From Streptomyces sp. yr375 (lineage in GTDB: Bacteria; Actinomycetota; Actinomycetes; Streptomycetales; Streptomycetaceae), in contig NZ_FOFF01000022.1 in NCBI RefSeq assembly GCF_900110755.1, forward strand, positions 1-64,000: 64,000 nucleotides of DNA, given 5' to 3'. Position 1 is the first letter of the stretch. The number at the start of each line of letters is the position of its first letter. The notes beneath the pieces are model-generated. The model ran no database searches. It saw nothing but the letters and a program-made list of their open reading frames with translations, and was not told where the DNA came from. The translations under genes were made by a program, and so were the position numbers. Shown piece after piece: positions 18,448 to 27,290 of this stretch.

Positions 18448-18705
18448 ATGGCACACAAGAAGGGCGCATCGTCCACCCGGAACGGTCGCGACTCCAATGC
18501 CCAGCGGCTCGGCGTGAAGCGCTTCGGCGGTCAGGTCGTCAACGCTGGTGAGATCCTGGTCCGCCAGCGTGGCACCCACTTCCACCCCGGCGCGGGCGTC
18601 GGCCGTGGCGGCGACGACACGCTGTTCGCGCTGAACGCCGGCGCGGTGGAGTTCGGTACCCACCGTGGCCGCAAGGTCGTGAACATCGTTCCGGTCGCCG
18701 CCTGA
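18448..18705 (+). CDS. rpmA: Ribosomal protein L27
   Basis: 85 residues beginning MAHKKGASSTRNGRDSNAQR, the L27 signature, with GGQVVNAGEILVRQRGTHFHPG in the middle. L27 sits near the peptidyl-transferase centre, its N-terminus reaching the tRNA ends. No N-terminal extension needing proteolysis (as in Firmicutes) is present. It is preceded by a GAGGAGAG ribosome site, co-transcribed with rplU and followed by a hairpin terminator before obgE. Confidence 0.97.
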   Translation: MAHKKGASSTRNGRDSNAQRLGVKRFGGQVVNAGEILVRQRGTHFHPGAGVGRGGDDTLFALNAGAVEFGTHRGRKVVNIVPVAA

Positions 18706-18730
18706 GGCACCTGACCGGAAGCTTTCGCGA

Positions 18731-18770
18731 GGCGGACCTCACTTCCCCTACGGGAAGCGGGTCCGCCTTT
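18731..18770 (+). terminator. Terminator after rpmA
   Basis: GGCGGACC (18731-18738) pairs with GGTCCGCC (18760-18767), an inner CTTCCC/GGGAAG stem extends the hairpin, and TTT follows. Expression of obgE therefore depends on read-through or its own promoter. Confidence 0.75.
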
Positions 18771-18843
18771 CGCGTGTTTCTCATAGCGCAGCACCTTGCT
18801 GCACCTGCAAAGACTTTTCTGTACGTAACTGGAGGCACATCCC

Positions 18844-20280
18844 ATGACCACCTTCGTGGACCGCGTCGAACTGCATGTCGCCGCGGGTAACGGAGGCCAC
18901 GGCTGTGCCTCCGTCCACCGTGAGAAGTTCAAGCCGCTCGGCGGCCCCGACGGGGGCAACGGCGGCCGCGGCGGCGATGTGATCCTGGTCGTCGACCAGT
19001 CGATCACCACACTCCTCGACTACCACCACAAGCCGCACCGCAGCGCCACCAACGGCAAGCCCGGCGAGGGCGGCAACCGCTCCGGCAAGGACGGCCAGGA
19101 CCTGATCCTGCCGGTCCCGGACGGCACCGTCATCCAGGACAAGGCCGGCAACGTGCTGGCGGACCTGGTCGGCCACGGCACCTCGTACGTCGCCGCCCAG
19201 GGCGGTCGCGGCGGCCTCGGCAACGCGGCGCTGGCCTCGGCCCGCCGCAAGGCCCCCGGCTTCGCGCTGCTCGGCGAGCCCGGCGGCTTCCACGACATCG
19301 TCATGGAGCTGAAGACGGTCGCCGACGTGGCCCTCGTCGGCTACCCGAGCGCCGGCAAGTCGTCGCTGATCTCCGTGCTGTCCGCCGCCAAGCCGAAGAT
19401 CGCGGACTACCCGTTCACCACCCTCGTCCCGAACCTGGGCGTCGTGACGGCCGGCTCCACCGTCTACACGATCGCCGACGTGCCGGGTCTGATCCCGGGC
19501 GCCAGCCAGGGCAAGGGCCTCGGCCTCGAGTTCCTGCGCCACGTCGAGCGGTGCAGCGTCCTCGTGCACGTCCTCGACACGGCGACTCTCGAATCCGAGC
19601 GCGACCCGCTCTCCGACCTCGACATGATCGAGGAGGAGCTCAAGCAGTACGGCGGTCTCGGCAACCGTCCGCGCCTCGTCGTCCTGAACAAGATCGACGT
19701 CCCGGACGGCAAGGACCTCGCGGAGATGGTGCGGCCGGAGCTGGAGGCTCGCGGCTACCGCGTCTTCGAGGTGTCCGCCGTCGCCCACATGGGTCTGAAG
19801 GAGCTCTCCTTCGCCATCGCCGAGATGGTGGCCGCGTCGCGCGCGGCCAAGCCGAAGGAGGAGGCGACCCGGATCGTCATCCGCCCGAAGGCGGTCGACG
19901 ACACCGGCTTCACCGTCACGCTGGAGGAGGACGGCCTGTTCCGCGTCCGGGGCGAGAAGCCCGAACGCTGGGTGCGGCAGACCGACTTCAACAACGACGA
20001 GGCCGTCGGCTACCTCGCCGACCGGCTCAACCGCCTCGGTGTGGAGGCCGCGTTGATGAAGGCGGGCGCCCGCGGCGGCGACGGCGTGGCCATCGGCCCC
20101 GAGGACAACGCGGTCGTCTTCGACTGGGAGCCGTCGGTCACGGCCGGCGCCGAGATGCTCGGCCGCCGAGGCGAGGACCACCGCTTCGAGGCCCCGCGCC
20201 CCGCGACCACCCGCCGCCGCGACAAGCAGGCCGAACGCGACGAGGCGACCCAGGAGTTCGAGGGCTTCGAGCCCTTCTAG
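18844..20280 (+). CDS. obgE: GTPase Obg (CgtA)
   Basis: 478 residues starting MTTFVDRVELHVAAGNGGHG, behind GGAGG at 18831-18835. The glycine-rich Obg fold (KPLGGPDGGNGGRGGDV) occupies residues 1-158. The G domain has P-loop GYPSAGKSSL (about 167-176), DVPGL switch II and NKID specificity loop. The actinobacterial OCT domain (FRVRGEKPERWVRQTDFNNDEAVGYLADRL) follows, with an acidic tail. Obg links GTP status to 50S assembly and, in Streptomyces, to the onset of differentiation. The gene directly follows rplU-rpmA as in most bacteria. Confidence 0.96.
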   Translation: MTTFVDRVELHVAAGNGGHGCASVHREKFKPLGGPDGGNGGRGGDVILVVDQSITTLLDYHHKPHRSATNGKPGEGGNRSGKDGQDLILPVPDGTVIQDKAGNVLADLVGHGTSYVAAQGGRGGLGNAALASARRKAPGFALLGEPGGFHDIVMELKTVADVALVGYPSAGKSSLISVLSAAKPKIADYPFTTLVPNLGVVTAGSTVYTIADVPGLIPGASQGKGLGLEFLRHVERCSVLVHVLDTATLESERDPLSDLDMIEEELKQYGGLGNRPRLVVLNKIDVPDGKDLAEMVRPELEARGYRVFEVSAVAHMGLKELSFAIAEMVAASRAAKPKEEATRIVIRPKAVDDTGFTVTLEEDGLFRVRGEKPERWVRQTDFNNDEAVGYLADRLNRLGVEAALMKAGARGGDGVAIGPEDNAVVFDWEPSVTAGAEMLGRRGEDHRFEAPRPATTRRRDKQAERDEATQEFEGFEPF

Positions 20281-20334
20281 CCCCACGGCTTCAGTCGGAC
20301 AGCTCCGGTCCCACAGCTCCAGTGCCACACTTTC

Positions 20335-20371
20335 GGACCCGTTGCGGCCAGCGCCGCAGCGGGTCCCTCTT
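20335..20371 (+). terminator. Strong terminator after obgE
   Basis: GGACCCGTTGCGGC (20335-20348) and GCCGCAGCGGGTCC (20353-20366) form a 14-bp stem with one wobble pair and a 4-nt loop, followed by CTCTTT. Confidence 0.8.
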
Positions 20372-20616
20372 TGTTCCTCGCTGTGCGCGCCGAAATACCG
20401 TGGAACCCCGACAGCGAATTCCGCGGTATTCGGCTGCCCGATATGAAGAACGTGTGCGGTCCCGCCGTGGTGCCGCCTCATAGGACGTACAGATCTTCAT
20501 ACCGGACCGGCGGTCGGAGCCGAGACTCCTACCTTGACACGGGTGGCTCAAACGCCCGCGGCGGCGCTGGCGGGCGTCGGCAGACGCTAGAGTCAGCTCG
20601 TCACTCTCGGCAATGC

Positions 20617-20642
20617 GTGACTCCCTGTGCAGTTACTCACAG
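20617..20642 (+). promoter_or_regulatory. Leader element copy 1 of the teichoic acid genes
   Basis: GTGACTCCCTGT (20617-20628) is followed by TTAC and TCACAG. CTGTG (20625-20629) and CACAG (20638-20642) can form a small hairpin. The same 12-mer with TTAC and TCACAG downstream occurs at 22348-22376, before the next gene of the locus. A shared regulatory role is inference. Confidence 0.4.
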
Positions 20643-20812
20643 GATTTCCAGGCAGCATCCGGGGAAGCCGCGTCGATGTCTTAGCAATCGCCGGCGACGC
20701 AAGGTGAATGCCAGGTTGCGAGCACATTTGCAGCGAACGGCGCTCACCTTGCATCGCGGTAACCGCAAGTGGGACCCTTTCTTCGTCCCTGTCGCCACAA
20801 GGTAGGTCCTCC

Positions 20813-22312
20813 GTGTCCCAGCACATAGCCAAGCCCCGTACCACCGCAGTGATCCTGGCCGGTGGCACCGGCCAGCGGGTGGGCCTGTCGATTCCCAAGC
20901 AACTGCTGAAGATCGCCGGCAAGGCAGTCATCGAGCACACCCTGACGACCTTCGAGAAGGCCGACTCGGTCGACGACATCATCGTGCTGATGGCGCCGGG
21001 CTATGTGCCCGACGTCGAGAAGATCGTGTCCAAGGCAGGGTTCAAGAAGGTCCGGGCGATCATCGAGGGCGGCTCCACGCGGAACGAGACCACCGAGCGC
21101 GCCATCGCCGCCCTGGGCGAGGGACTGGCCGACGGCGAGGATCTCAACGTCCTCTTCCACGACGCCGTACGCCCCCTGCTGTCGCAGCGCGTCATCGACG
21201 ACTGCGTGGTCGCGCTGGAGCGGTACCAGGCGGTGGACGTCGCCATCCCGTCCGCGGACACCATCATCGTCACGCGCACGCACGGTGAGGACGGCGAGTT
21301 CATCACGGAGATCCCGGACCGCTCCCGGCTGCGCCGCGGTCAGACCCCCCAGGCGTTCAAGCTGTCGACCATCCGCCGGGCCTACGAGGTGGCCGCCGGC
21401 GACCCCAACTTCCAGGCCACGGACGACTGCACGGTCGTCCTGCGCTACCTGCCGGACGTGCCGATCCACGTCGTGGCGGGCGACGAGTACAACATGAAGG
21501 TCACCCAGCCCGTCGACGTCTTCATCGCGGACAAGCTCTTCCAACTGGCCTCCACCGCCACGCCCGAGCCGTACGGCGAGGAGGTCTACCGCGACCTGCT
21601 CACCGGCAAGACCGTGGTCGTCTTCGGCGGTTCGTACGGCATCGGCAAGGACATCGCCGAACTCGCCGGGTCCTACGGAGCCAAGGTCTACGCCCTGGGC
21701 CGCTCCACCACCGGCACGCACGTGGAGAACCCGGAGGAGGTCGACGACGCGCTGTCCAAGGCGTACAGCGAGACCGGGCGCGTCGACTACGTCGTCAACA
21801 CCGCGGGCGTCCTGCGCATCGGCAAACTGGCCGAGACCGACAACGCGACCATCGAGGAAGCGCTGAAGGTCAACTACCTTGCGCCGGTGCAGATCGCGCG
21901 TTCGGCTTACAAGTACCTGGCCGAGACGAAGGGGCAGTTGCTGCTGTACACATCGAGCAGCTACACGCGCGGTCGCGCCGAGTACAGCCTCTACTCCTCG
22001 ACCAAGGCGGCCATGGTGAATCTCACCCAGGCGCTGTCCGACGAGTGGGCCGGTGACGGCATCCGGGTGAACTGCGTGAACCCGGAGCGGACGGCCACGC
22101 CGATGCGCACCAAGGCCTTCGGACAGGAGCCCGCGGGCAGCCTGCTCTCCTCCGAGGCGGTCGCCCGCACCTCGCTCGACGTGCTGCTTTCCGAACTCAC
22201 GGGGCATGTCATCGATGTCCGCCAACAGGACCCGACGGCCGCCGCGGGCAAGGCCTCCGGCTTCGAACAGGCCCTGGCGGGCGTCCTCGACGTACAGGAT
22301 GGCGTGGCATAA
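20813..22312 (+). CDS. Bifunctional ribitol-5-phosphate cytidylyltransferase / SDR reductase
   Basis: GTG 20813 (AAGG upstream) gives 499 residues. The N-terminal half is an IspD/TarI-type nucleotidyltransferase (AVILAGGTGQRVGLSIPKQ, FHDAVRPLL, TDDCTVVL). After about residue 265 comes a short-chain dehydrogenase with a nucleotide-binding glycine motif (VVVFGGSYGIGKDIAELAG), a NTAG motif and the catalytic YSSTK. This fusion parallels Haemophilus Bcs1: the reductase makes ribitol-5-phosphate from ribulose-5-phosphate and the transferase makes CDP-ribitol. It implies a ribitol-phosphate-containing wall polymer. It opens a three-gene teichoic acid locus. The polarity of domains and the substrate are inferred from the family. 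Confidence 0.85.
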   Translation: MSQHIAKPRTTAVILAGGTGQRVGLSIPKQLLKIAGKAVIEHTLTTFEKADSVDDIIVLMAPGYVPDVEKIVSKAGFKKVRAIIEGGSTRNETTERAIAALGEGLADGEDLNVLFHDAVRPLLSQRVIDDCVVALERYQAVDVAIPSADTIIVTRTHGEDGEFITEIPDRSRLRRGQTPQAFKLSTIRRAYEVAAGDPNFQATDDCTVVLRYLPDVPIHVVAGDEYNMKVTQPVDVFIADKLFQLASTATPEPYGEEVYRDLLTGKTVVVFGGSYGIGKDIAELAGSYGAKVYALGRSTTGTHVENPEEVDDALSKAYSETGRVDYVVNTAGVLRIGKLAETDNATIEEALKVNYLAPVQIARSAYKYLAETKGQLLLYTSSSYTRGRAEYSLYSSTKAAMVNLTQALSDEWAGDGIRVNCVNPERTATPMRTKAFGQEPAGSLLSSEAVARTSLDVLLSELTGHVIDVRQQDPTAAAGKASGFEQALAGVLDVQDGVA

Positions 22313-22336
22313 TCGAGCGCAAATAGCCACCGAATT

Positions 22337-22385
22337 TTCAGGCCTCTGTGACTCCCTGTTTACGGAGAATTCACAGAGGCCTGAA
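22337..22385 (+). promoter_or_regulatory. Long AT-rich hairpin with leader element copy 2
   Basis: TTCAGGCCTCTGTGA (22337-22351) and TCACAGAGGCCTGAA (22371-22385) form a perfect 15-bp inverted repeat. The loop contains CTCC and GGAG that can extend the stem. No T-run follows on the plus strand, whereas AATTTT precedes it, so it could also terminate minus-strand transcripts. It contains GTGACTCCCTGT, shared with the leader of the preceding gene. It may be a terminator, attenuator or processing site. Confidence 0.55.
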
Positions 22386-22479
22386 TCGTAAAACTCCAGC
22401 AAAACTCCCGAAATCTTCACAAAGGATTTTCCGGACTTTTAGCACTTATGACCGGCCCCCTCCCAGAGCAGGTTTCTCC

Positions 22480-24573
22480 GTGATATCCACTGCTATTCGC
22501 GTAGCCCGGGTGGGCTCCGTGGCCGAGCTGGCCGCGGCGGTCCTCATGATGCTGGGCTACCCAGGCCTCATGGCGGCCGCGCTCGTCCCGAGCGCCCCGG
22601 CCTTCGCCGCCGCGGCCGCCGTGACGTACCTGGCGGACCTCTACCTCCACCGCAAGCGCAGTCGCCTCATCGGCCTCCTGGGCAAGGTGCGGGCCGGTCT
22701 GTCCACCCGGTTCCTGGTCCGCGAACTGCTGCTGATCCTGCTGCTGGCGAGACTCGACCTCTCCCAGGAGCCGGTCTTCTACGCGGCGATCGCGTGCTTC
22801 ACGGTGTTCTTCGGTCTCCAGGCCCCGCATGGCGCGCTGGTCACCCTGATCGGCAAACGCCGTCAGATGCCGGTCGTGACCAGGAACGTCGACCTGGCCT
22901 CCCGGCTGAGCATCCCGGACGCCCCGCCGCGCCTCCTGCTCAACCTCGCCACCGTGAAGATGCTCCACCTCGACCTCGCGGCCGTGGTGGGCCTGCTCGT
23001 CTGCGCGTTCACCGACTCGGTCCGCCCGGGCTACGCCGGCATCGCGGTCACGCTCGCCCTGGGCACGGTGTACGTCGTCGCGCTGGTGCCGTACCTGCGG
23101 GCGAAGCGGCTCCCGCCGAGGGCCCCCAAGGTGCTGGGCGCGGTCAGCGCCTGGCTGCGCGAGTACCGGCCGGAGACGGTGCTGTACTTCTCCGGCGGCG
23201 ACGACTCCGCCTACCAGGTCAACATGTGGCTGGAGACCATGGAGGAGATGGAGGCGCGGCCCCTGATCCTGCTGCGGGAGCGCGCCATCCTGGAGAACAT
23301 GGCGCCCACCTCGGTCCCCGTCATCTGCGTGCCCGGGGGGGTGCACCTGATGAACCTGGACCTGTCCATGGTGCGGGTCGCGCTGTACTGCGCCAACGTC
23401 GGCAAGAACATCCACCTGCTGCGCGTACCGACCATGAAGCACGTCTTCATCGGCCACGGCGACAGCGACAAGGCCGCCAGCGTCAACCCGTTCAGCAAGG
23501 TCTACGACGAGGTCTGGACCGCCGGCCGCGCGGGCCGCGACCGGTACGCGATCGCTGACGTCGGCATCCGCGACGAGGACGTCGTCGAGGTCGGCCGCCC
23601 GCAACTGGCGCCGATCGAGACCGCGCGGAACACCCCGCCGCAGGACCGGATCCCGACGGTGCTGTACGCGCCCACCTGGGAGGGCTGGGACGACAACCCG
23701 GGCAACACCTCGCTCATCCTGGCCGGCGAGAACATCGTCAGGAAGCTGGTCGCGGCCGAGCCCCCGGTCCGCGTCCTGTACAAGCCGCACCCCTTCACCG
23801 GCAACCGCAGCGCCAAGGCGGCCGCCGCGCACCGGCGGGTCACCGCCCTGATCAAGAAGGCCGCGGCCGAGCGCGCGGCCGACGCCCGCTTCACCGCGGA
23901 CCCGGCGGCCCAGACCAAGGCCAAGGCGGAGCTGACCCGCCTCAAGGCCCGCCTGGACGGCCTCTCGCTGGCCTTCGACGAGCGCGCCGACGAGGCCGTG
24001 ACCAGCCGCGACGGCATCGTCGACGTCCGCAAGCACGAGGCGGCCGCCCGGCTGCGCGCCGAGTGGAACGAGACGTACTGGCGCTCCTTCCCCTCCTACG
24101 AGCACCGGGTGATCACCGGCTCGGGACCGCGGCTGTACGACTGCTTCAACGCCTCCGAGGCGATGGTCTCCGACATCTCCAGCGTCGTCTCCGACTTCAT
24201 CGCGAGCGGCAAGCCGTACGCCGTCACGGACTCGGCGGAGCTGGGCGCGGAGGAGTTCCGGCGGCAGAACACCGCGGTGCGCGCGGCCGTGCTGCTCGGC
24301 AACGGCGCAGCCGAGCTGGACCGGCTGCTGGACGCGGTGCGCGACCCGGCCGCCGATCCGCTGGCCAAGGACCGCAGGGAACTGAAGGAGTACCTGCTCG
24401 GGCCCGACGAGCCGACGTCCCTCGAACAGTTCGACGCCGCGCTCGCCGCCCTCGCACTGAAGGCCGAGGCCCGCAATCTCGGTCAGGAGTCCCACGGCCT
24501 CGCGGCGGGCGGCCCGCTGGACGGGCCGCCGGACGACGAGCCGGCCCTGACCAACGGGGTCACGACCGCCTGA
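22480..24573 (+). CDS. Membrane-bound CDP-glycerol/ribitol phosphotransferase (teichoic acid polymerase-like)
   Basis: GTG 22480 gives 697 residues. The first ~200 residues hold several hydrophobic segments (ELAAAVLMMLGYPGLMAAALV, LLLILLLARL), and the rest is a GT-B-type CDP-polyol phosphotransferase domain. Motifs include FIGHGDSDKAA, VWTAGRAGRDRY, VLYAPTWEGWDD, YKPHPFTGNR and MVSDISSVVSDFIASGKPY, matching the Glyphos_transf family (TagF/TarF/TarL). It should transfer polyol-phosphate units from the CDP-ribitol made by the previous gene's product. A charged insertion (about 440-540) interrupts the domain. An 11-codon frame starting ATG 22448 ends in TGA overlapping this GTG, so translational coupling is possible. 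Confidence 0.85.
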   Translation: MISTAIRVARVGSVAELAAAVLMMLGYPGLMAAALVPSAPAFAAAAAVTYLADLYLHRKRSRLIGLLGKVRAGLSTRFLVRELLLILLLARLDLSQEPVFYAAIACFTVFFGLQAPHGALVTLIGKRRQMPVVTRNVDLASRLSIPDAPPRLLLNLATVKMLHLDLAAVVGLLVCAFTDSVRPGYAGIAVTLALGTVYVVALVPYLRAKRLPPRAPKVLGAVSAWLREYRPETVLYFSGGDDSAYQVNMWLETMEEMEARPLILLRERAILENMAPTSVPVICVPGGVHLMNLDLSMVRVALYCANVGKNIHLLRVPTMKHVFIGHGDSDKAASVNPFSKVYDEVWTAGRAGRDRYAIADVGIRDEDVVEVGRPQLAPIETARNTPPQDRIPTVLYAPTWEGWDDNPGNTSLILAGENIVRKLVAAEPPVRVLYKPHPFTGNRSAKAAAAHRRVTALIKKAAAERAADARFTADPAAQTKAKAELTRLKARLDGLSLAFDERADEAVTSRDGIVDVRKHEAAARLRAEWNETYWRSFPSYEHRVITGSGPRLYDCFNASEAMVSDISSVVSDFIASGKPYAVTDSAELGAEEFRRQNTAVRAAVLLGNGAAELDRLLDAVRDPAADPLAKDRRELKEYLLGPDEPTSLEQFDAALAALALKAEARNLGQESHGLAAGGPLDGPPDDEPALTNGVTTA

Positions 24574-24590
24574 CGTCCGTGTTTCCCCGG

Positions 24591-24629
24591 ACCGGGCCCC
24601 CGGAGTGAACTCTCCGGGGGCCCGGTTCT
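24591..24629 (+). terminator. Terminator after the phosphotransferase gene
   Basis: ACCGGGCCCCCGGAG (24591-24605), loop TGAACT, CTCCGGGGGCCCGGT (24612-24626): a perfect 15-bp stem followed by TCTT. Confidence 0.85.
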
Positions 24630-24757
24630 TCGTGCATCCTGTGATGTGGAACACGTGGGCGAACCGGAGCAACCCTTCCCGTTCATCGGCCGTCTATCGG
24701 ATATCCAGAGGAATCATGAGCAGTCATGAGGGGACCATTGCGTGGTGAGAGGGAACA

Positions 24758-25987
24758 GTGACCGTTGTGCAGCCTGACGTCACGGTCGTCATCGGGGCGT
24801 ACGAGGCGATGCCGTACCTGGTCGAATGCCTGGCGTCGGTCGAGGCACAGACGCTGGACCCGGCACGCCTGGAGGTCATAGCCGTCGACGACGGCTCCCG
24901 CGACGGCACCGGGGAGTACCTGGAGGAGTTCGCCGCCCGCGTCCCCATGACCGTCACGGTGATCCGCCAGGAGAACTCCGGCGGCCCCAGCGGCCCGCGC
25001 AACGTCGGCCTCGCCAAGGCCACCGGGCGCTACGTCTTCTTCCTCGACGCCGACGACCGGCTCGGCGCCGAGGCCCTGGAACGCATGGTCGCCATGGCCG
25101 ACCGCAACGGCACGGACGTCGTCCTGGGCCGGGTCGAGGGCATCAACCGCAACCCCCCGAAGTCGATGTGGGGCAAGACGCTCGAGCGGACGGACGTCTT
25201 CTCCTCCAACATCAAGTTCACGCTCAGCGCGCAGAAGCTGTTCCGCCGGGAGTTCCTGGCGCGCCACGACATGCGCTTCGACGAGTCCCTGTGGACCGGC
25301 GAGGACGCGCTGTTCACCATGGAGGCCTATCTGCGGGCCGACGGCGTCTCCGTGGTCGCCGACTACACCTGCTACTACCTGGTCGGCCGAACCGACGGCA
25401 AGCATGTGACGAAGAGCGGCAGCTACACGCTGCGCTTCGACTCCGCGCGCGCCCTGATGGGCCTGCTGGAGCGGCTGCTCCCGCCCGGCGCCAAGCGTGA
25501 CGTGCTCATGGTCCGCCCGTTCCTGGTCACCGTGCTGCCGCAGTTCGGGCCCGTCTTCCTCCGGAACGACGAGGAGATCCGGCGCACCAAGCTGGAGCTG
25601 GCCAAACCCCTGATGGACGCGTACTGGAACGAAGGCGTGGCCCAGCGCCTCAACGTGCACGAGCGGCTGCGCTTGGAGCTGGTCGCCCGGCAGCGCCCCG
25701 ACCTCCTCGTGGACGTCCTGGAGTTCATCCAGGCCAAGACCGCGCCGACGCCCGTCCTGAAGAAGCGCAACACCCAGCTCTACCTGGCCTACCCGCACTA
25801 CGGCTCGGCCACGGCCGGCATCCCCGACCGCGTCTACCTCGCCGAACCCCGCGAGGCCAAGGCCTACCCGGGCTGGCGCAAGGACACCACCGAGACCTTC
25901 CTGCGCGGCTTCACCCGCAAGGTCCGCCGGAAGCTCAGCAGAATCCGCCGCCGGCCGATGCGCCCGGGCGGCACGGCAGCGGCCTGA
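24758..25987 (+). CDS. Family 2 glycosyltransferase, probable teichoic acid glycosyltransferase
   Basis: GTG 24758 with GAGAGGGAA upstream gives 409 residues. GT-A fold motifs are VTVVIGAYEAMPYL, VDDGSRDGT, GGPSGPRNVGL and the DXD-type FLDADDR near residue 95; the acceptor-site motif is TGEDALF. A long C-terminal region follows, ending in a basic tail (KVRRKLSRIRRRPMR). Together with the preceding CDP-ribitol and polymerase genes it resembles TarS/TarP-like enzymes that decorate poly(ribitol phosphate), but the sugar and acceptor cannot be read from sequence. A 10-codon frame (24716-24748) with its own AGAGGA precedes it. Confidence 0.8.
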   Translation: MTVVQPDVTVVIGAYEAMPYLVECLASVEAQTLDPARLEVIAVDDGSRDGTGEYLEEFAARVPMTVTVIRQENSGGPSGPRNVGLAKATGRYVFFLDADDRLGAEALERMVAMADRNGTDVVLGRVEGINRNPPKSMWGKTLERTDVFSSNIKFTLSAQKLFRREFLARHDMRFDESLWTGEDALFTMEAYLRADGVSVVADYTCYYLVGRTDGKHVTKSGSYTLRFDSARALMGLLERLLPPGAKRDVLMVRPFLVTVLPQFGPVFLRNDEEIRRTKLELAKPLMDAYWNEGVAQRLNVHERLRLELVARQRPDLLVDVLEFIQAKTAPTPVLKKRNTQLYLAYPHYGSATAGIPDRVYLAEPREAKAYPGWRKDTTETFLRGFTRKVRRKLSRIRRRPMRPGGTAAA

Positions 25988-26126
25988 GACCCGCCGGTCA
26001 CCGCGTGAGCGAACGGTCGCGACGTGAACACCGTCCGCGAAGTGAAACCCCCGCGCGGCCTCCGCCCCTGTTCGCGTAGATTGCCAGGCGGGCAGCCGTG
26101 GAGCTACGCAAGGGGCGCAGAACAAG

Positions 26127-27290
26127 GTGGCAGGGGCAAGGCAGGCCGCAGGAGCAGCGGCAGCAGCAGGGGCCAGGCAGGCCGTGGGGGAGGCCCGCCG
26201 GATCGTCGTCAAGGTCGGCTCCTCGTCGCTGACCACCGCCGCCGGCGGGCTCGACGCCGACCGGGTCGACGCGCTCGTCGACGTCCTCACCAAGAGCCGC
26301 AGCGGGGGCGAGAAGGAGGTCGTGCTCGTCTCCTCCGGCGCCATCGCCGCCGGGCTCGCCCCGCTGGGGCTGCGCCGCCGGCCCAAGGATCTCGCCCGCC
26401 AGCAGGCCGCCGCCAGCGTCGGCCAGGGCCTGCTCATCGCCCGCTACACCGCCTCCTTCGCGCGCTACGGCGTCCGCGTCGGCCAGGTGCTGCTGACCAG
26501 CGACGACATGAGCCGGCGCGCTCACCACCGCAACGCCTCCCGCACCCTGGACAAGCTGCTCGCGATGGGCGCGTTCCCGATCGTGAACGAGAACGACACC
26601 GTCGCCACCGACGAGATCCGCTTCGGCGACAACGACCGGCTCGCCGCCCTCGTCGCCCACCTCGTCCACGCCGACCTGCTGGTCCTGCTGTCCGACGTCG
26701 ACGGCGTCTACGACGGCGACCCCAGCAGGCCCGGCACCTCGCGGGTCGCCGAGGTGCGGGGCCCCGAGGATCTCGCGCACGTCGAGATCGGCAGCGCCGG
26801 CAAGGCGGGCGTCGGCATCGGCGGCATGGCCACCAAGATCGAGGCCGCCCGGATCGCGGCCGCCGCGGGCATCCCCGTGGTCCTCACCAGCGCCGTCCAC
26901 GCCGCCGACGCCTTCACCGGCGGGGACACCGGCACCTACTTCCACCCCACCGGCAAACGCTCCGCGGACCGGCTGCTGTGGCTCCAGCACGCGTCCACCC
27001 CGCAGGGCTCGCTCACGCTGGACGACGGGGCCGTGCGCGCGGTCGTCGAGCGGCGCACCTCGCTGTTGCCGGCCGGGATCGCCGCCGTCGAGGGCGAGTT
27101 CAGCGCGGGCGACCCCGTCGAACTGCGCGACACCCGGGGCCGTGCGGTGGCCCGCGGCCTCGTCAACTTCGACGCCAAGGAGATCCCGCAACTGATCGGC
27201 CGGTCGACCCGGGATCTGGCGCGGGAGCTGGGCGCGGAGTACGAGCGCGAGGTCGTCCACCGGGACGACCTGGTGATCCTGCACCCGTAA
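26127..27290 (+). CDS. proB: Glutamate 5-kinase
   Basis: GTG 26127 gives 387 residues with an Ala-rich N-terminal extension before the amino-acid kinase domain (RRIVVKVGSSSLTT, VLVSSGAIAAG, VNENDTVATDEIRFGDND, LLSDVDGVYDGDP, GIGGMATKIEAA). A C-terminal PUA domain follows (FSAGDPVELRDTRGRAVARGLVNFD). It phosphorylates glutamate, the first step of proline synthesis; feedback control by proline is known for the family. It is separated from proA only by a 196-codon hypothetical gene. A start at the later VGEARRIVV is possible, because the extension is low complexity. Confidence 0.95.
   Translation: MAGARQAAGAAAAAGARQAVGEARRIVVKVGSSSLTTAAGGLDADRVDALVDVLTKSRSGGEKEVVLVSSGAIAAGLAPLGLRRRPKDLARQQAAASVGQGLLIARYTASFARYGVRVGQVLLTSDDMSRRAHHRNASRTLDKLLAMGAFPIVNENDTVATDEIRFGDNDRLAALVAHLVHADLLVLLSDVDGVYDGDPSRPGTSRVAEVRGPEDLAHVEIGSAGKAGVGIGGMATKIEAARIAAAAGIPVVLTSAVHAADAFTGGDTGTYFHPTGKRSADRLLWLQHASTPQGSLTLDDGAVRAVVERRTSLLPAGIAAVEGEFSAGDPVELRDTRGRAVARGLVNFDAKEIPQLIGRSTRDLARELGAEYEREVVHRDDLVILHP

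Larger units (their letters stand above)
20281..20812 (+). other. Long intergenic leader before the teichoic acid genes
   Basis: This 532-base gap contains the obgE terminator and a TTGACA box at 20534-20539 with no matching -10. It also holds an inverted repeat (ACGCCCGC 20552-20559 with GCGGGCGT 20570-20577) and a TAGAGT at 20588. From about 20590 it is markedly AT-richer. It includes the element GTGACTCCCTGT at 20617-20628, which recurs before the next gene. No coding sequence is supported. Confidence 0.5.
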
